Shown: positions 27,603 to 39,645, counted from the first letter of the stretch. The stretch: DNA of 41,545 nucleotides from Priapulus caudatus (GCF_000485595.1 NW_014577249.1:266328-307872); one strand, 5' to 3'. The notes: a model not told the origin generated them from the letters alone. Numbers and translations are program-made.

Positions 27603-30600
27603 TCATTTTATTATTGAAACGGTCGAAGTGCCTGTGATCTCAGCGCGATGTCCTTGCTTCATGAACACAACCAGCGCGCTGCCGCCAGAATCGTGATCGT
27701 TGCGCCCTCCAGCGTGAACAAACAGTAACTGTTTTCCCGCTACAGCCAGCACCCCGAACAGCTGCTCCGGAGCCTCCAGCGTGACGTTGAATACGTAAAG
27801 ACCTTTCTCGGGCGCTACGAATTGCCCCGTAGAGCAATTCTAAGCGTTGCCGACGTTGCGTATGATGTCATAGTAGCGCATGTTCCCCACCATCGCTACT
27901 CTGTCTTCCTCTGTGATTAGCACAGAAAACTCGACGGGACCTGGGGTTGAGCGAGATCTACGACATACAGCAAAGTCACAACATTCATATCCATTAAAAT
28001 CCAACAAACACGTTACGCATAGCGCATTGATTGATGCAGTACGCATATCGCACATCGCGATGAATTAAAACAGTCGAAAGTATAAACAGCTCAATCTTAC
28101 AGCTTCACGATGTGAATAAACATTAAACGAAGCGAAACTCCTAATCGAGCATACGCACTTCCGGTGCCTTGTAACTTGTCGGGATCTTCCGGCCGGAAGT
28201 TATCCGTCCTCGTATTTGTTGTAAACTCCAGCAGATTCTGATTGTCATCCTTCCGCACGCCACCGGAAGTCGGCTGCTTCCCATCGGGCTTTTCGAACCG
28301 GATCTTCCGCTGATCTTGAATGCGCATCATGGACAGGTTCCGCGTCAGGTCGCTCAGGTCCGTGCAGCAACACGGGGCGTCCCCGCGCGCCTTCGCGTCG
28401 TCGGCGTCCGCGCGTAGACGGTCGCGTATCCAGGCGGCGGTGCGCTCGGTCGCGTTAGAGATGGTCTTCACCATATCGATGGCGTTGGCTGCGTACACGA
28501 TCTCCGTGTGGATCATTCCCGTCTCGTTGCGCAGCTTCTCGACAGACTCGAACGTGGCCGACAGCTGCGTGGAGAAGCTCTCGAGATATCTCGCGTTTCT
28601 CGCGAGAGAGTCGCGCATGATCGCCATCGAGCGGATGGACGACCGGGTGAGATCGCCAACCTTGTCGCCGACTGCCGACAGCTTTGCGCCGACGCTCAGG
28701 CCGACGTCGTTGCCATTCCTCCCGCTGTTACCCTTACCGACGTCTTTTTTGGCGTTTCCGTTGTCGGCGCAAGAGGTCGCTATCGGCGTCATTGATGACG
28801 TCAGCGTCTCCTGCGCTTGCTTGATGCCCTTGAGAATGTTTCGCTTCGAATTGTAGATGTTCGACTTCACCTCCTTCAGTAGCGTCGTCTGCTTTGCCAC
28901 GGCCTTCTGATGTTCCTTCACCAACGCGCTCACGTCCTCCCTGCTGCTGCTGCTGCTGCCGCTGCTGACACCGCCCGCAGACGAGTTGTCTCTTGTCTTG
29001 CTCGTCTCCTTGCGCGCCATCTCCAGCAGGGACCTGACGTCGACCTGCGTGTCGTACAGCGCGTCGCTAAACCGCTGCAGCAGCACGTCGACGCTAACCA
29101 CCGGCTCGTCGGCGTCGCTCACTATCCGGTTGTCACCATGCGTCTGCGTCTTCACCTGCGTCTGCGTCTTCGTCTGCGTCTTCGCCTGCGTCTGCGTCAT
29201 GTTTTGCGCCGTAGTGCATTGCACGCTGCCGTCGGTGAGAGAGCTGCCGATGGCGGCGAGCTGGCGGTGCGTCGACAGGCTGTGGTTGTCAAGGGCCGTC
29301 GCTAGGTCGTCAGCGACGCGCTCTAGCGCCGCCATCTTGCCGTGCCAGAGCGGCACCGCGTCTAGGTGCTCGGCGATGCCGCGACCCAGCTCCTCGAAGG
29401 CGAACACGTGACGCGTCAGCTCCAATCCGAGCCCCTGCAGCGTGTCGCCGACGAATGACGTCATCGCGCGCACCTCGCCCAGCTCGGCGGCTAGCGCGTC
29501 CAGCCGCGGCGTGGTGCCCGTCAGCGCCACCTGTAGGCCGGGATTGGAAACGTTGAGGTGACGCAGCAAACGCAGTGCGTCATCGATGGGTGACGCACGC
29601 TCGCAGCATCACACGAAGCTGCGTCGCACGCTCTGCGTCGCTCAGCGTCAGGCTGTCTAGCATGTTGCTGACATCGAACAGTCCGTGCTGCAGTGCATCA
29701 ACCTGCGAGACCAGCTGCAGCAGAAGACTGTCCGAGTCAACGGGCGAGAGGTCGACGCGATTACGCGAGCCCGCGTGCAGCGGGTTCTCCCTCGTGAACC
29801 TCTCCGTAGACTCACGGTGGTACGAGGAGGAGGAGGAGGAGGAGGAGGGGTGTGGTTTCTCCGCCAGGGCGCGCCCCGCGGCAGTGAGGTTCGTGGCGGC
29901 GGCGGTGAGCACGTGACGCATCTCGTCTGATCCCGCGCGCGTTGTCGTCGATCGCCGTGCTCATGGCGGACAACTCGAGAACGATATCGGCCTGGTGCAT
30001 GCGCAGCAGCGATTCGAGGCTGGACAGGAACTTGTCGCTGTGCGACTGCGAGTCGGCGAGCAACTTCCGCATCTCGTTCGTCTGCTCGCCGCTTGCAGCG
30101 CCACCTGCCGAGAGTAGTGCCGCCGTCGACGCATTAATTTCGGACAGGGAAGCCTTAAGCTCGGCGGTGACGTCATGCGATGTCTGCTGACCACTGTCCA
30201 GCGTCTGATCGAGCGCGCTCATTCTCGCCGCCAGGGTGTCGTTGACGTCACTCAACATCCCGACGAGTGTCTCCACCTATGAGTAGATATCGGAATGATT
30301 ATAGAAACGAAATCATGAATAACTTAACGTTGCCACTCGATACATCAATTATTTAATGCCAGCTGGTGCTGTCGATTGCAGCAGAAATACGCTTGCCTAT
30401 TTTGAGATCATGGTTTTCTCAGCCGTGAGACCATTACACAATTATGAATTCATATTTATATCTTGTGTTAAATCCAAGTTAAATATGAATTCGTAGTTTT
30501 CAACGAAATCCAATAAACTTATTTCATTCATTACATAATTTTCTCTTTGTTGCTAGTTGCTCTTTGCCGAATGCTTGATTATTTTAAGACTCCGACGAAC

Positions 30601-31030
30601 GTCCTGTTGTGTATATCATTCAGTTAGTATTAGCCACTCCAGCAGAGTCGCAGTTGTGAACCAAGTTGATTTACGTGCGTAGACGTAAGACTAAGGTTAG
30701 TAGTCTATTAACTATTGTTATTATTTATTATTATAATTATAATTATAATTGATTATTATTAGTTAAGGTTAGTAGTAAGGTTAGTAGCGTGCTTTTGGAA
30801 GCAGCGCGCTTACCTTTCCCGCTAGGTGTTCTGTTTGAACCGACTGCTGCGAACAGTCGCAGCTGCAGGCCGGCGGTGACGTCATTCCTCCAACTTCTCC
30901 CAGATAGCGTCTATTTTCTTCTCATGGCGCTCATCCGTGAGTCACGCTCGTCCTGCTCCGCACCGGTTGCCATGGTACCGATAGCCACCGCCAGCAGCCA
31001 CACAGACACTGCTCCCCTCATGCCAATCAT
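27603..31030 (-). pseudogene. secreted coiled-coil C1q-domain protein, interrupted
   Basis: The architecture is that of an extracellular C1q-domain protein: a trimerising globular head used in innate recognition or matrix assembly, on a coiled stalk. Exon 1 (31030-30814) encodes a signal peptide (RGAVSVWLLAVAIGTMATGA) and a CSCDC cluster. Exon 2 (30276-28159) encodes heptad-like stalk with poly-Ser, a KTQT repeat and NNS/NVS glycosylation sites. Exon 3 (27940-27603) encodes the C1q head: PVEFSVLI, YYDIIRNVGNA, STGQFVAPEKGLYVFNV, then GGSALVVFMKQGH. The lesions are single-base shifts in homopolymers at 30914-30917 and 30885-30886 (one base short), and at 29932-29934 and 29588-29590 (one base extra), plus a TAG at 27840-27842 where most C1q domains have Tyr (NxYN). 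The end after GHRAEITG is shorter than usual, and AATAAA overlaps the stop. It could be a real gene with consensus errors. Confidence 0.8.
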
Positions 31031-32520
31031 TCCTGTTCAGAACAGAGGAGAAACTTAAAGGAAACATAGAATAAACATATTTATTATTGTAACATTATAT
31101 ATGTATTTCAAGAGTAAATAATCAGTAGTAATATATATATATAATATATATATATATATATAATATATATATATACATATATTATATATATACGTTTTAT
31201 TTCACCTGCAAATGTAGGAACATGCTATGGAAGACGCCATACCGCTTTGTGAAACACGAGCTTTATAAAACCATTATATACCATTATAAAACATGATTTC
31301 ATGATTCAGACCAGGCGGTTATCACAAAATTACTGACTATAATTATAAAACATTATAATATAATATAATTATTATTTATTCCAAATATTTATACTGTTTA
31401 TATTTATATAAGTATAATTACATGCACAACATAATTGAAATTAATAGCAAAATTAAAAACAGATTGTAATCATAGGCGCTAATTATTATAGACCTGCAGT
31501 AATATTTTTAATTACCAGACGGCCTTTAATATGTGTAGATATAATTATATTTATATATATTAAAATAGTTATTATAATACAGCTAAGTGGGGGAAACGAA
31601 ATATATTTAAATCATGGCTCAGTCCTTTAATTATAAGGCGAAAAATCTTTCAAGCCTCCTTGAAACGTGCGATGGATTATAGGTCAGATGTCTCTACTAT
31701 CAGCTTACAGATATCCCGATTTGTTGGCATTATATATTTAAAAAGAAGAGACATACTTGGGAATATGCTGCTATAATGGACTTCGACGTATTGCGGCCTT
31801 TATATAATAAGAGGGGCCCAATCTACTCAACATTCAGTACACTTCTCCATTGCCGTTGGTCGGCGCCATGTCGCGTATGAGAAGTAGTGTATGATACTAA
31901 ACAAAACATATTCATATTATAATATGTATTGAAGTTGTACACATGTAGTGAGAAACTATTCAGGAGTAGATGGATATAAAGCTCGACAAGATTTTATAAA
32001 TAATTATAGTGAATTAATCCGAAAGAAAATGTATAGAATCATTATATCATGTATTAGATGAGAATGAGAAAAACGTGTCCTCGCATAAAGACACAAATGT
32101 CTTGGTCAATTTACACACCTGATGAGGTTTGCCTGTCAAAGACGAGGGTTGACATGAAATAGCTCAGAGTCACTGGGCTAATTACAAATCATAAAAATTA
32201 TAAAAATTTCTTATCAAATAAAATCACTGTTATCAATGCCTTATGCGTTATGATATTCTTGCTGTATCAAATACAAAACATTTGAAAAAACGTCAACTGT
32301 CACGCTCTACTAGTAGCGTATGACATATAGTGTGGCAATTTCACATTGGGCTCGCCGCGACACAAGAGCCGTCCATTTACTGACAAAACGGGTGCACTCA
32401 TATAATGACTCTCATAACACTCATAACACTCATACGTCCTCTCGTTTCTACACATTATACAGGCACGGGCGCATGCGTGCTATGTTGCGTCAATAGAAGC
32501 TCTGGCAGGTGGGGTAGTCA
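31031..32520. other. AT-rich intergenic sequence
   Basis: (TA)n runs at 31131-31192, then AT-rich DNA with no open frame of note. The upstream region and promoter of the C1q gene should lie in the first few hundred bases, but no motif stands out. Confidence 0.5.
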
Positions 32521-32532
32521 GTATAAGTGGTG

Positions 32533-32538
32533 TATATA
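32533..32538 (+). promoter_or_regulatory. TATA box of a putative gene
   Basis: TATATA within GTGTATATAGC, 44 bp before an ATG that opens a hydrophobic exon. TCATATC about 17 bp after the box could act as an initiator. Confidence 0.4.
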
Positions 32539-32581
32539 GCTGTGCAATCATATCAACGTTGTCCTCTGCACAGCTGCTGCT

Positions 32582-32657
32582 ATGGACGGATCAAAGCGCT
32601 GCGTATTGGTAGCTTTGGCAAGTGTCACCATGCTCGCGTTTCTACTCTATCTAACCG
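32582..32657 (+). CDS. putative first exon encoding signal/anchor peptide
   Basis: Reads MDGSKRCVLVALASVTMLAF then LLYLTG, followed at once by the splice donor G|GTACGTA. A basic start with a hydrophobic core of about 18 residues fits a signal peptide or type II membrane anchor (as in Golgi glycosyltransferases or secreted defence proteins). A TATA box sits 44 bp upstream. No second exon was recognised before the window end, so the family is unknown. Confidence 0.4.
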
Positions 32658-32934
32658 GTACGTATAGCGATGTCTAACTTCGTACAGGTGCGTGTTGCTG
32701 ACCGGCGGCAGGGGTAAGGATCAACGCATGCTAGCTATATACAGGTTTGAGACGGCAATGTGGAAGATAGGTCCGCGCCAATTTATTGTGTCTGTACCTA
32801 ACATGTTTTACAGGCGTTAAATAAAGTTTTTACTTACTTACTTACTTACAGGCACACGGTGCCTTCGCAAGAAAGCCGGAGAGATCTCATTGTAGTAGTC
32901 CGTAGGGTTTGCGCTTATTAATGAGATATGATAT

Positions 32935-32935
<1 letters not shown>

Positions 32936-32979
<44 letters not shown>

Positions 32980-32980
32980 T

Positions 32981-33024
<44 letters not shown>

Positions 33025-33117
33025 TGTGTGTGTGTGTGGGTGTGTGTGTGTGTGTGTGTGTGTGTTGTGTGTGTGTGTGTGTGTGTGTATGTGTGTGTGT
33101 GTGAGTGTGTGTGTGTG

Positions 33118-33162
<45 letters not shown>

Positions 33163-33191
33163 GTAGTGTGTGTGTGTGTGTGTGTGTGGTG

Positions 33192-33242
<51 letters not shown>

Positions 33243-33283
33243 CGTGCTGGTGTGTGTGCTGTTGCGTGTGTGTTGTGTGTGTG

Positions 33284-33353
<70 letters not shown>

Positions 33354-33394
33354 TCTGCTGCGTGTGCGTGTGTGCGTGTGTGTGTGTTCGTGTG

Positions 33395-33437
<43 letters not shown>
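32936..33437. repeat. (GT)n microsatellite, about 500 bp, ending in (GCGT)n
   Basis: Nearly continuous GT dinucleotides with small interruptions, ending in CGTG repeats. Long Cys-Val and Thr-His frames on the two strands are artefacts. It lies just downstream of the putative exon at 32582. Confidence 0.95.
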
Positions 33438-34098
33438 TGTGTGTGGAGGAGGGCATTAGGTAATAATTACTCTAGACAGCGAACAGATTAAAGAATTTAC
33501 CTGACCAACGGTTTTTTACCAGAATGAGCATAAATTAGTGAAAAATCTAGACTGCGAAGCGATTTATGTTCAATATACCTTCACATAGTATTCAGTATAG
33601 GTTCTAACGTCTACTGAAACATTTAATGAAGGTCACAGCGTTTGACAGATCTGATAATAAGTCCCGCGTGATTCCCATGAAGAATGTGAAATGTAGATCT
33701 CATTCTTTTGCGTATAGGTTTGATTGAACTGTCACCTGTTGGTGACATTCATGTGATGTCATCCCACCTGCGGCAGTGCCGCCCTGCGACTTATAAGGAC
33801 AGGTTGCATGGATCAGTCATCAGTGTTAAAAGCTAGGGCTTACTGCAGTAGCAAAATCGTTAGCATTTGAGCGGCGGCTCAATGTGTACTCTGCTCCCAA
33901 ACACAAACTCGTGTTTTGTGCTATACCGAAAATCACATCCACACGCTGGAAACGCGCGCTCATCGCTTAGAAATGGCGCCACCTGGTAGCAAAGCCGACA
34001 TGCAGCAGTTCAATGTACTCCGAAAAATTATCCGGCATACGGATAGCAAGGGCGGGAAGTACGTTCAGCGCCTAAGTACCATCAAGGATTCGCGTCAG
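33438..34098. other. unassigned sequence
   Basis: An open frame from 33916 to 34251 includes a stretch from Met at 33973 (MAPPGSKADMQQF). It has no recognised domain. The bases at 33962-33976 (minus strand CTACCAGGTGGCGCC) resemble a CTCF site. No further signal. Confidence 0.35.
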
Positions 34099-35882
34099 AA
34101 GGTGGCGCTGTTCGCGCTTCGCGCGTATATCCGGGCTGCAGATCGTCTAGACGCTACACGTACACATAAAGACGTATATGTATCCCATGTACGCACACAC
34201 AGGAAGGCACGCAATCGCGACAGGCACCGCATGTCGTTTTTCTCACGGTGACCATCAAGGTAACTGCGAGCAGGCGAGTTGCAAGTTTTTCTGCGAAGTC
34301 GCAAATCACAGAACAGCAATCAGGGCCGTGTCCCTCGACCGTAGGGGTAGACGAAGTTGTTGCTTTAGGCGGCACGCTGGCAGCATGTAATACATGCAAA
34401 AATTCGCTTCGGCCCGCGCGCTGCGGGTGAAACAAGAAAAACGCCAACTTGACTGAATATAATTCTCAGTGTAAACGCAGGACGGTGTATATGTTCGCTG
34501 TACGTACGTACGGCGGACTTGTGTATATTTGAGGCGACGGCAGGCATTTTCTCTCGGGCTATCGCTCCCCTTATTGTTCGTACGAGACTGCTGATCGTAG
34601 CACGACAATTATACGATATACATTTAGCTACACATATATACAAGGAAATCTATTACAATTTTACAAAGGTTATAGGTAAGCATCGTACTACTGCAATGAC
34701 GTCAATGAAACACTGCAGCCCAGAGGTATTTAAAGAGATCGTAATGAAAAAGAAATGCTTGGATATGTTGAATTCAGATTCTATAGACCAACACATTAGT
34801 ATTACCATTGACCAAGTGACATTGAGGTTCACCAGGAGAAATTAAGCTTGAAAATACAATGGCTATTACACAATCTATCCCTGCACCTAGGGAAGGCAGA
34901 AACCATTCTGTGTTGATGCAAAAATGAAATGAGTCGACTTACAAACTTTGATGTGACATGCAATGGGTGACATATTGAAAGTAAGACTGCAGTAAAATAC
35001 TTACGAGTACACTTACACGACAATTTGACTGCTGAAATGACACGAAGCAAAGTTGTGGAAAACGTAAACAATACACTCAAAGTTATTTACAGGAAAGCTC
35101 AATATTTGAAGAAATCATGTAGAAAATTGCTAGTTACTGCCTTCATTCATTGTGATATTACCTTACAGTTGTATGCACTACAACACCGTGGCATGATATA
35201 TGGATGGATGCAATATCGATGGATATGTATGAATCGGAAACTATATATGCTCTATGCTCTATGCATAGGTCTATGCTATATGCACTCTGCTCTGCTATAT
35301 ATACATGCTGTAACTATGACGTCATCATCGCAAATATCAGAAGATCCGGGGTACCAACATGGATACGGGAAGTTGAAGCGCACGTCACGATTGCAGCTAG
35401 ACTGGTACGGACCTTCACTCTGCCAAGTATCCTTGGCTACACTCAACTTATAGTTAGTGCAGCGTGTGGAACTGTCCACCGGGTAGCAGTCTAGCTTAGT
35501 CAGCCGAGCCTTGTGTAGAAAAATAACTTGAAAATGTTATGTACATGGCCTCGTTGCGCCATCTATGGGACGCCATATGTACGAGAAAAATTTCACGGCG
35601 TGAAACAGCAAAAATGGTAAATCGGTTTTCTACAGAAAAACGACGCGCGCCGAGCAGCAAACCAACAATTACGACCATTTGTATGAAATGTCTACCTACG
35701 TGCGTAGTGAAAAGGCTTGTGGAATCGCCACAACTGCTCAATTGAGCAATTATACGGCTTTGTCCTCTACCCAAAGGGACCTGAGGAAGGTGTTCCAAAC
35801 AGTGCAGCGAATTTGATTTAGTGTTGCCGCTACGTGGCGTTTTTTGTGCTTCGCGCGGATCCGGGCTGCCAATCGTCTAGAT
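34099..35882. repeat. block bounded by about 50-bp direct repeats
   Basis: 34099-34151 (GTGGCGCTGTTCGCGCTTCG.., ATCCGGGCTGC, ATCGTCTAGA) is repeated in the same orientation at 35833-35882. The LINE remnant lies between them. This could be two copies of one repeat family or the duplicated ends of a composite insertion. Confidence 0.55.
34844..35170 (+). pseudogene. LINE-like reverse transcriptase remnant
   Basis: One frame reads LSLHLGKAETIL, SRLTNFDVTCNG, HIESKTAVKYLRVHLHDNL and then YRKAQYLKKSCRKLLVTAF. This order (LHLGKTE, FDVxxNG, VKYLGVxLD, LYRxxxYL, KLLxxALI) is typical of the region just after the palm in non-LTR retrotransposon reverse transcriptases. Two in-frame TGA stops (34914-34916, 34968-34970) and the absence of the YADD motif show it is a dead fragment. 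The clade is not determined. Confidence 0.7.
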
Positions 35883-36016
35883 TGGACTGCGGAAATGATG
35901 CGAATAACAATTCATGACAATAACGGCTAATAAGAGAATGCAGATTTCATAAAAATTACGTGACAAAACGATGACATTCCAGTAGAATTGGCGGAAAATG
36001 TGAATGATAAAATGTG

Positions 36017-36556
36017 CGAAACTAACTAAAATGATCTGCTAACGCCCCCAAGCGTCGATAAACGTAGTGACGTGCTACACTTGACATAAAACGTTTATAC
36101 AAATGAGATAATAATAAGGAATGCGAATGAAAACGTAATAAACGCGATCATGACAAAATAACTCAAATGACCGTGCGATGCGCACCGTTGCGGTTAGGGT
36201 AGGTTGGTAACCTTTGATGATGTTGATAGAATGCAAATGCAGAAATAATTTGCAAAAAATATTTATAAAAATGGTACAATTAGGATGAACACTACCGAAT
36301 ATCACAACAGAGATGCTGCTGCATAATAATGCATAACTATAACAGCTACGATAAGTGTGCGGTTATCGTAAACATATGCTGAAGTAATTACAATGACGTT
36401 CCTAGTACAAATTGAAATAGGATGATAATAATGAATGTGAATGATAATGTTAAAAGCATAACATGTTAAAGTAACTAAAATGATCAGCTAGCGCCCCCAA
36501 GCGTCGATAAACGTAATGACGTGCTACACTTGGTATAAACCGTTGATACAGACATA
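36017..36556. repeat. pair of direct repeats, about 80 bp
   Basis: 36017-36100 and 36474-36556 share AACTAAAATGATC, GCGCCCCCAAGCGTCGATAA and GACGTGCTACACTTG. The sequence between them also holds diverged shorter copies (AATGTGAATGATAA). No gene. Confidence 0.75.
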
Positions 36557-36650
36557 TTATAATAACGATAATATTAACTAATGTCAACGAAAACATTAAT
36601 AATCACGACAGGTCAAAGTCAATGTCACTATATGTATACAATATGGCACC

Positions 36651-36688
36651 CACCCACGCACGCACGCACGCACGCACGCACCCACGTA

Positions 36689-36728
<40 letters not shown>

Positions 36729-36740
36729 CACACACGCACA
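36651..36740. repeat. (CACG)n microsatellite
   Basis: Runs of GCACGCACGCAC, with a CA end. Confidence 0.9.
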
Positions 36741-36896
36741 CACTAATGTATACAGTTTAGTTTATTCTTTCAGTAGGCCTGTAGCTAGCAGGGGGTGTTT
36801 GGCGGGGTCGGACGATACCCTCTAGGCAGCCTGTGTGCCGCATTATCATGCCAGTTGACTGACCAATTATCCAGTCGCTACGGCCGGGTCTGATTA

Positions 36897-37630
36897 TACA
36901 TTGTATATATTACAGTGTATTTAATGAAATAACGTTATATAATACGGACAAATGATATTTAGTTATAGAATCATGGCGATGGTAGAGTAGAAGCCAGATT
37001 CACAATGAAAAAAGTTGAAAATAATGGGTATTTTAATCATGTCTAACTCAGAATATCATGCGATTAATTTTATTGGTTTAGTATAGATTGAAACTTTCGT
37101 TAGCATTATAAATTTAATAATATCAGTTCGCAACATGGTAGATCAATCCGTTCTCATTAGTCGAGAGATTATAAAATCATTATCATCAGTGATAAGAAGT
37201 CTTGAAATACATGATAAAATAAGAAGAAAAATATTACCAATATTAACCAAATATTAACCAAATATTAACAGGCTCTGCTTGCGGGATTTACGCCTGTCTT
37301 CTTCTTCTCTCTAACACGATAAGTACAATAATTGATGCCTTGACTCACTGGACCACCGCGCAACATGTTAAATCCGTTCTAATTAGTCGAGAGACAGTGT
37401 ACTTACTCACCACCGCTCGGGCATAGATATCTATAATTCGACGTTGTATTGCAGTGTATTAATAAGATAACTGGTATGCGTAAACACCCTCAAATAACAT
37501 TTAGTATCAGAATGCTAACGAAGGTAGAATAGATGCTAGATTCACTATGAAAAGTGGTTATAATAATTAATGGATATTTTTAAGCATGTTTAATTCAGAA
37601 TATTATGTTATTGATATCATTGATTCATTC
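36897..37630. repeat. diverged tandem duplication, unit about 550 bp
   Basis: 36897-37075 and 37446-37630 align along their length (ACAGTGTATTxAATxA, ATTTAGTTAT/ATTTAGTATC, CAGATTCACAATGAAAA, TCAGAATATxATG). CGCAACATG plus ATCCGTTCT and TTAGTCGAGAGA recurs at about 37131 and 37363. An old local duplication with no gene. Confidence 0.65.
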
Positions 37631-38174
37631 GTTGTGGGGTTTCGCGCAACTAGAAGATACAGATATGCCTCTAGCCACCGTATTTTGTTATAGGCAGAGT
37701 AGCCAAAATAGGGCTATCGATGACATTGGTGACGTAGGAAGGACTGTGCGGGCGTTAGTAGAGCTGCTTATGGATAGAGAAATTTGCCAGTTATGAATCC
37801 TGAATAAATCTCGACGCTACCGCGACCACAGGTGAAATGGCTGTTCACGTTTCCTTTGGTCACTTAATTCGTCGTCGGCGCATCGCGACGGTTGGTGGAG
37901 AGGGGAGGGCGGATGCAGCGCAAGCACGCCTATTCTTAACGCAGTGGACACGCGCAGAATATATTTGTAAAGTATCTGTTGCTTGCTTGTTGTGGCAATA
38001 GAATTTAGCACATGTTCTCGGCGTATTTGCTTATTTCTTGAAATGCGATCGGTGCAGCTTTGCAACTGGCGACAGTTGACGATTATCACTTTCTCAGGAC
38101 TTCAGTTTAAGTTTTGTGTCAGTCATGGTATCTATAATTAAATGACTGATTCGTTTGTCGTTAACAGCTGCAGT

Positions 38175-38640
38175 ATCAGGCCCGTAGCCAGCTTTATATT
38201 GGGGGGGGGGTTCGTTTTTCAATGTTGGCAATTTGCTCGGCAGGGGCGTATACAGGATTTGTACCAGGGGGGGTCTAACCGTAACCCACCCTTGCGAGCA
38301 CGCGAAGGGGGGGTCTGGAATTTTTTTTAGATTACACCCCCTCAGATGCGTTTTCTGCGCAAGCAAGGGGGGTCCGACTCCCTGGACCCCCCCTGTACAC
38401 GCCCCTGCTCGGGCGCGAAGCGACCAGGCGAGGGAGCCAAGCGACCGAGCGGGGGAGGTGTGGGAGGGGGGTGTTCACTGTTCACCCTCCCGCACGATGG
38501 AGATTTGCATTATTACACTAAAAGTGGAGCGACCTGAGGTGAAATTCTTGCAAATTTTCAAAAAAAATTTTTTTGCTTGGGGGCTCGGGTGGGGGGAGTC
38601 CGTTCGGAACCCCGAACCCCCCCTGGCATACGGGGCCTGC
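38175..38640. mobile_element. GGGGG-rich element interrupted by a nested one
   Basis: A repeat rich in G runs (AGCCAGCTTTATATTGGGGG at the left, CCCCCCCTGGCATACGGGGCC at the right) is split at 38241 by a CAGGGGCG element ending at 38407. GCTCGG appears on both sides of the insertion. AAATTTTCAAAAAAAATTTTT is shared with the family at 39053 and 39646. Confidence 0.6.
38241..38407. mobile_element. hAT-like MITE (CAGGGGCGTRTACAGG ends), copy 1
   Basis: Starts CAGGGGCGTATACAGG and ends CCTGTACACGCCCCTG, inverted copies. The middle has CGAGCACGCGAAGGGGGG and CTCAGATGCGTTTTCTGC. Non-coding. Relatives are at 39053-39241 and 39646-39817. Confidence 0.8.
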
Positions 38641-39052
38641 AGTATAACGTGAATTTTTTAGTGTGCTCGTATATTGTTATAAATATTAGAAGGACAGATT
38701 GTTTCATTTTATGGCAGCATTATTAAGACATGCAGCATTTCATCGATGAGGTTTGATTTTAGTTGTATTGTTCAACGGTTGTTCAGAGATTTGCCTTGTC
38801 CATTGTTATTCTCACGTTAATTTGGTTATTTTGTCAACAAGGAAAATGTGTTCGAAATTCATAAACTCACGTATTTACTTAAAATAATTCATAAAGCTAA
38901 GAAGAATTATAATATATAGAAATCACTTGACACCATAGTATTCATTATTGAACATACTCTGGTAAGGGCATGTTGATTAAGCAAGCTTTTACTTGTTGGC
39001 ACGTGCGTGTTTGTCCGTGTAGGTCGAAAGAACGGTGGATAGAACCAGGTGG

Positions 39053-39241
39053 CGGGCGCAGGTATTTTCCTTAGGGGGGTCGAACAGCCAGGCGGCGTGT
39101 ACAAGCCGAGCACGCGAAGGGGGGCGGTTTGGGGGCTCGTCCCCCAGGGAAATTTTTTGAAATTAGACTCCTCAGATGCAGTTTTCTGCCGGCAGAGCAG
39201 GGGGGGTCGGACACCTGGACCCCCCCCCTGTACACGCCCTG
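39053..39241. mobile_element. hAT-like MITE, copy 2
   Basis: Same family as 38241-38407. It shares AGCACGCGAAGGGGGG, CTCAGATGCAGTTTTCTGC and the end CCCCTGTACACGCCCTG. The left end is diverged. Confidence 0.72.
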
Positions 39242-39645
39242 TGAACTGTAGACTGATACGTAGGCGCATTGCACTGGGGTGGAGCTCCAGGGGGGTAGAT
39301 TCCATGATTCATTCAGTGCTGGCGCTACGCAAAATATTTTTTGCGTAAAATCTTGTGTATGCAATGACGTTGGCTTAGTTGGCGATTTCATCAACCAGCT
39401 ATTTAGTTAAATTTTCGTTTGGATTTCGCGTACGCAAGCGATGGGCGCGTGTTTTAAGGGGGCGAATTCATCAAGCTAAAATTTACGTAAACCTTTGCCG
39501 TAACTTTAAACGACGCTGACGATCGGTGCCGATAAAGCACTCGAAATTTCGCAAGGCCTGTTTCAGACATCGCAGCGATGCGATTATTTATATTGAGAAA
39601 ACAATTATAAGTTAACTATCTCAACTAAATTAAATAAATAATTCA

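Noticed and set aside
28320-29411. Plus-strand frames of 178, 131 and 141 aa
   Set aside because: Shadows of the GC-rich C1q-protein coiled-coil exon on the minus strand.
32887-33491. Cys-Val and Thr-His proteins
   Set aside because: Translation of a (GT)n microsatellite.
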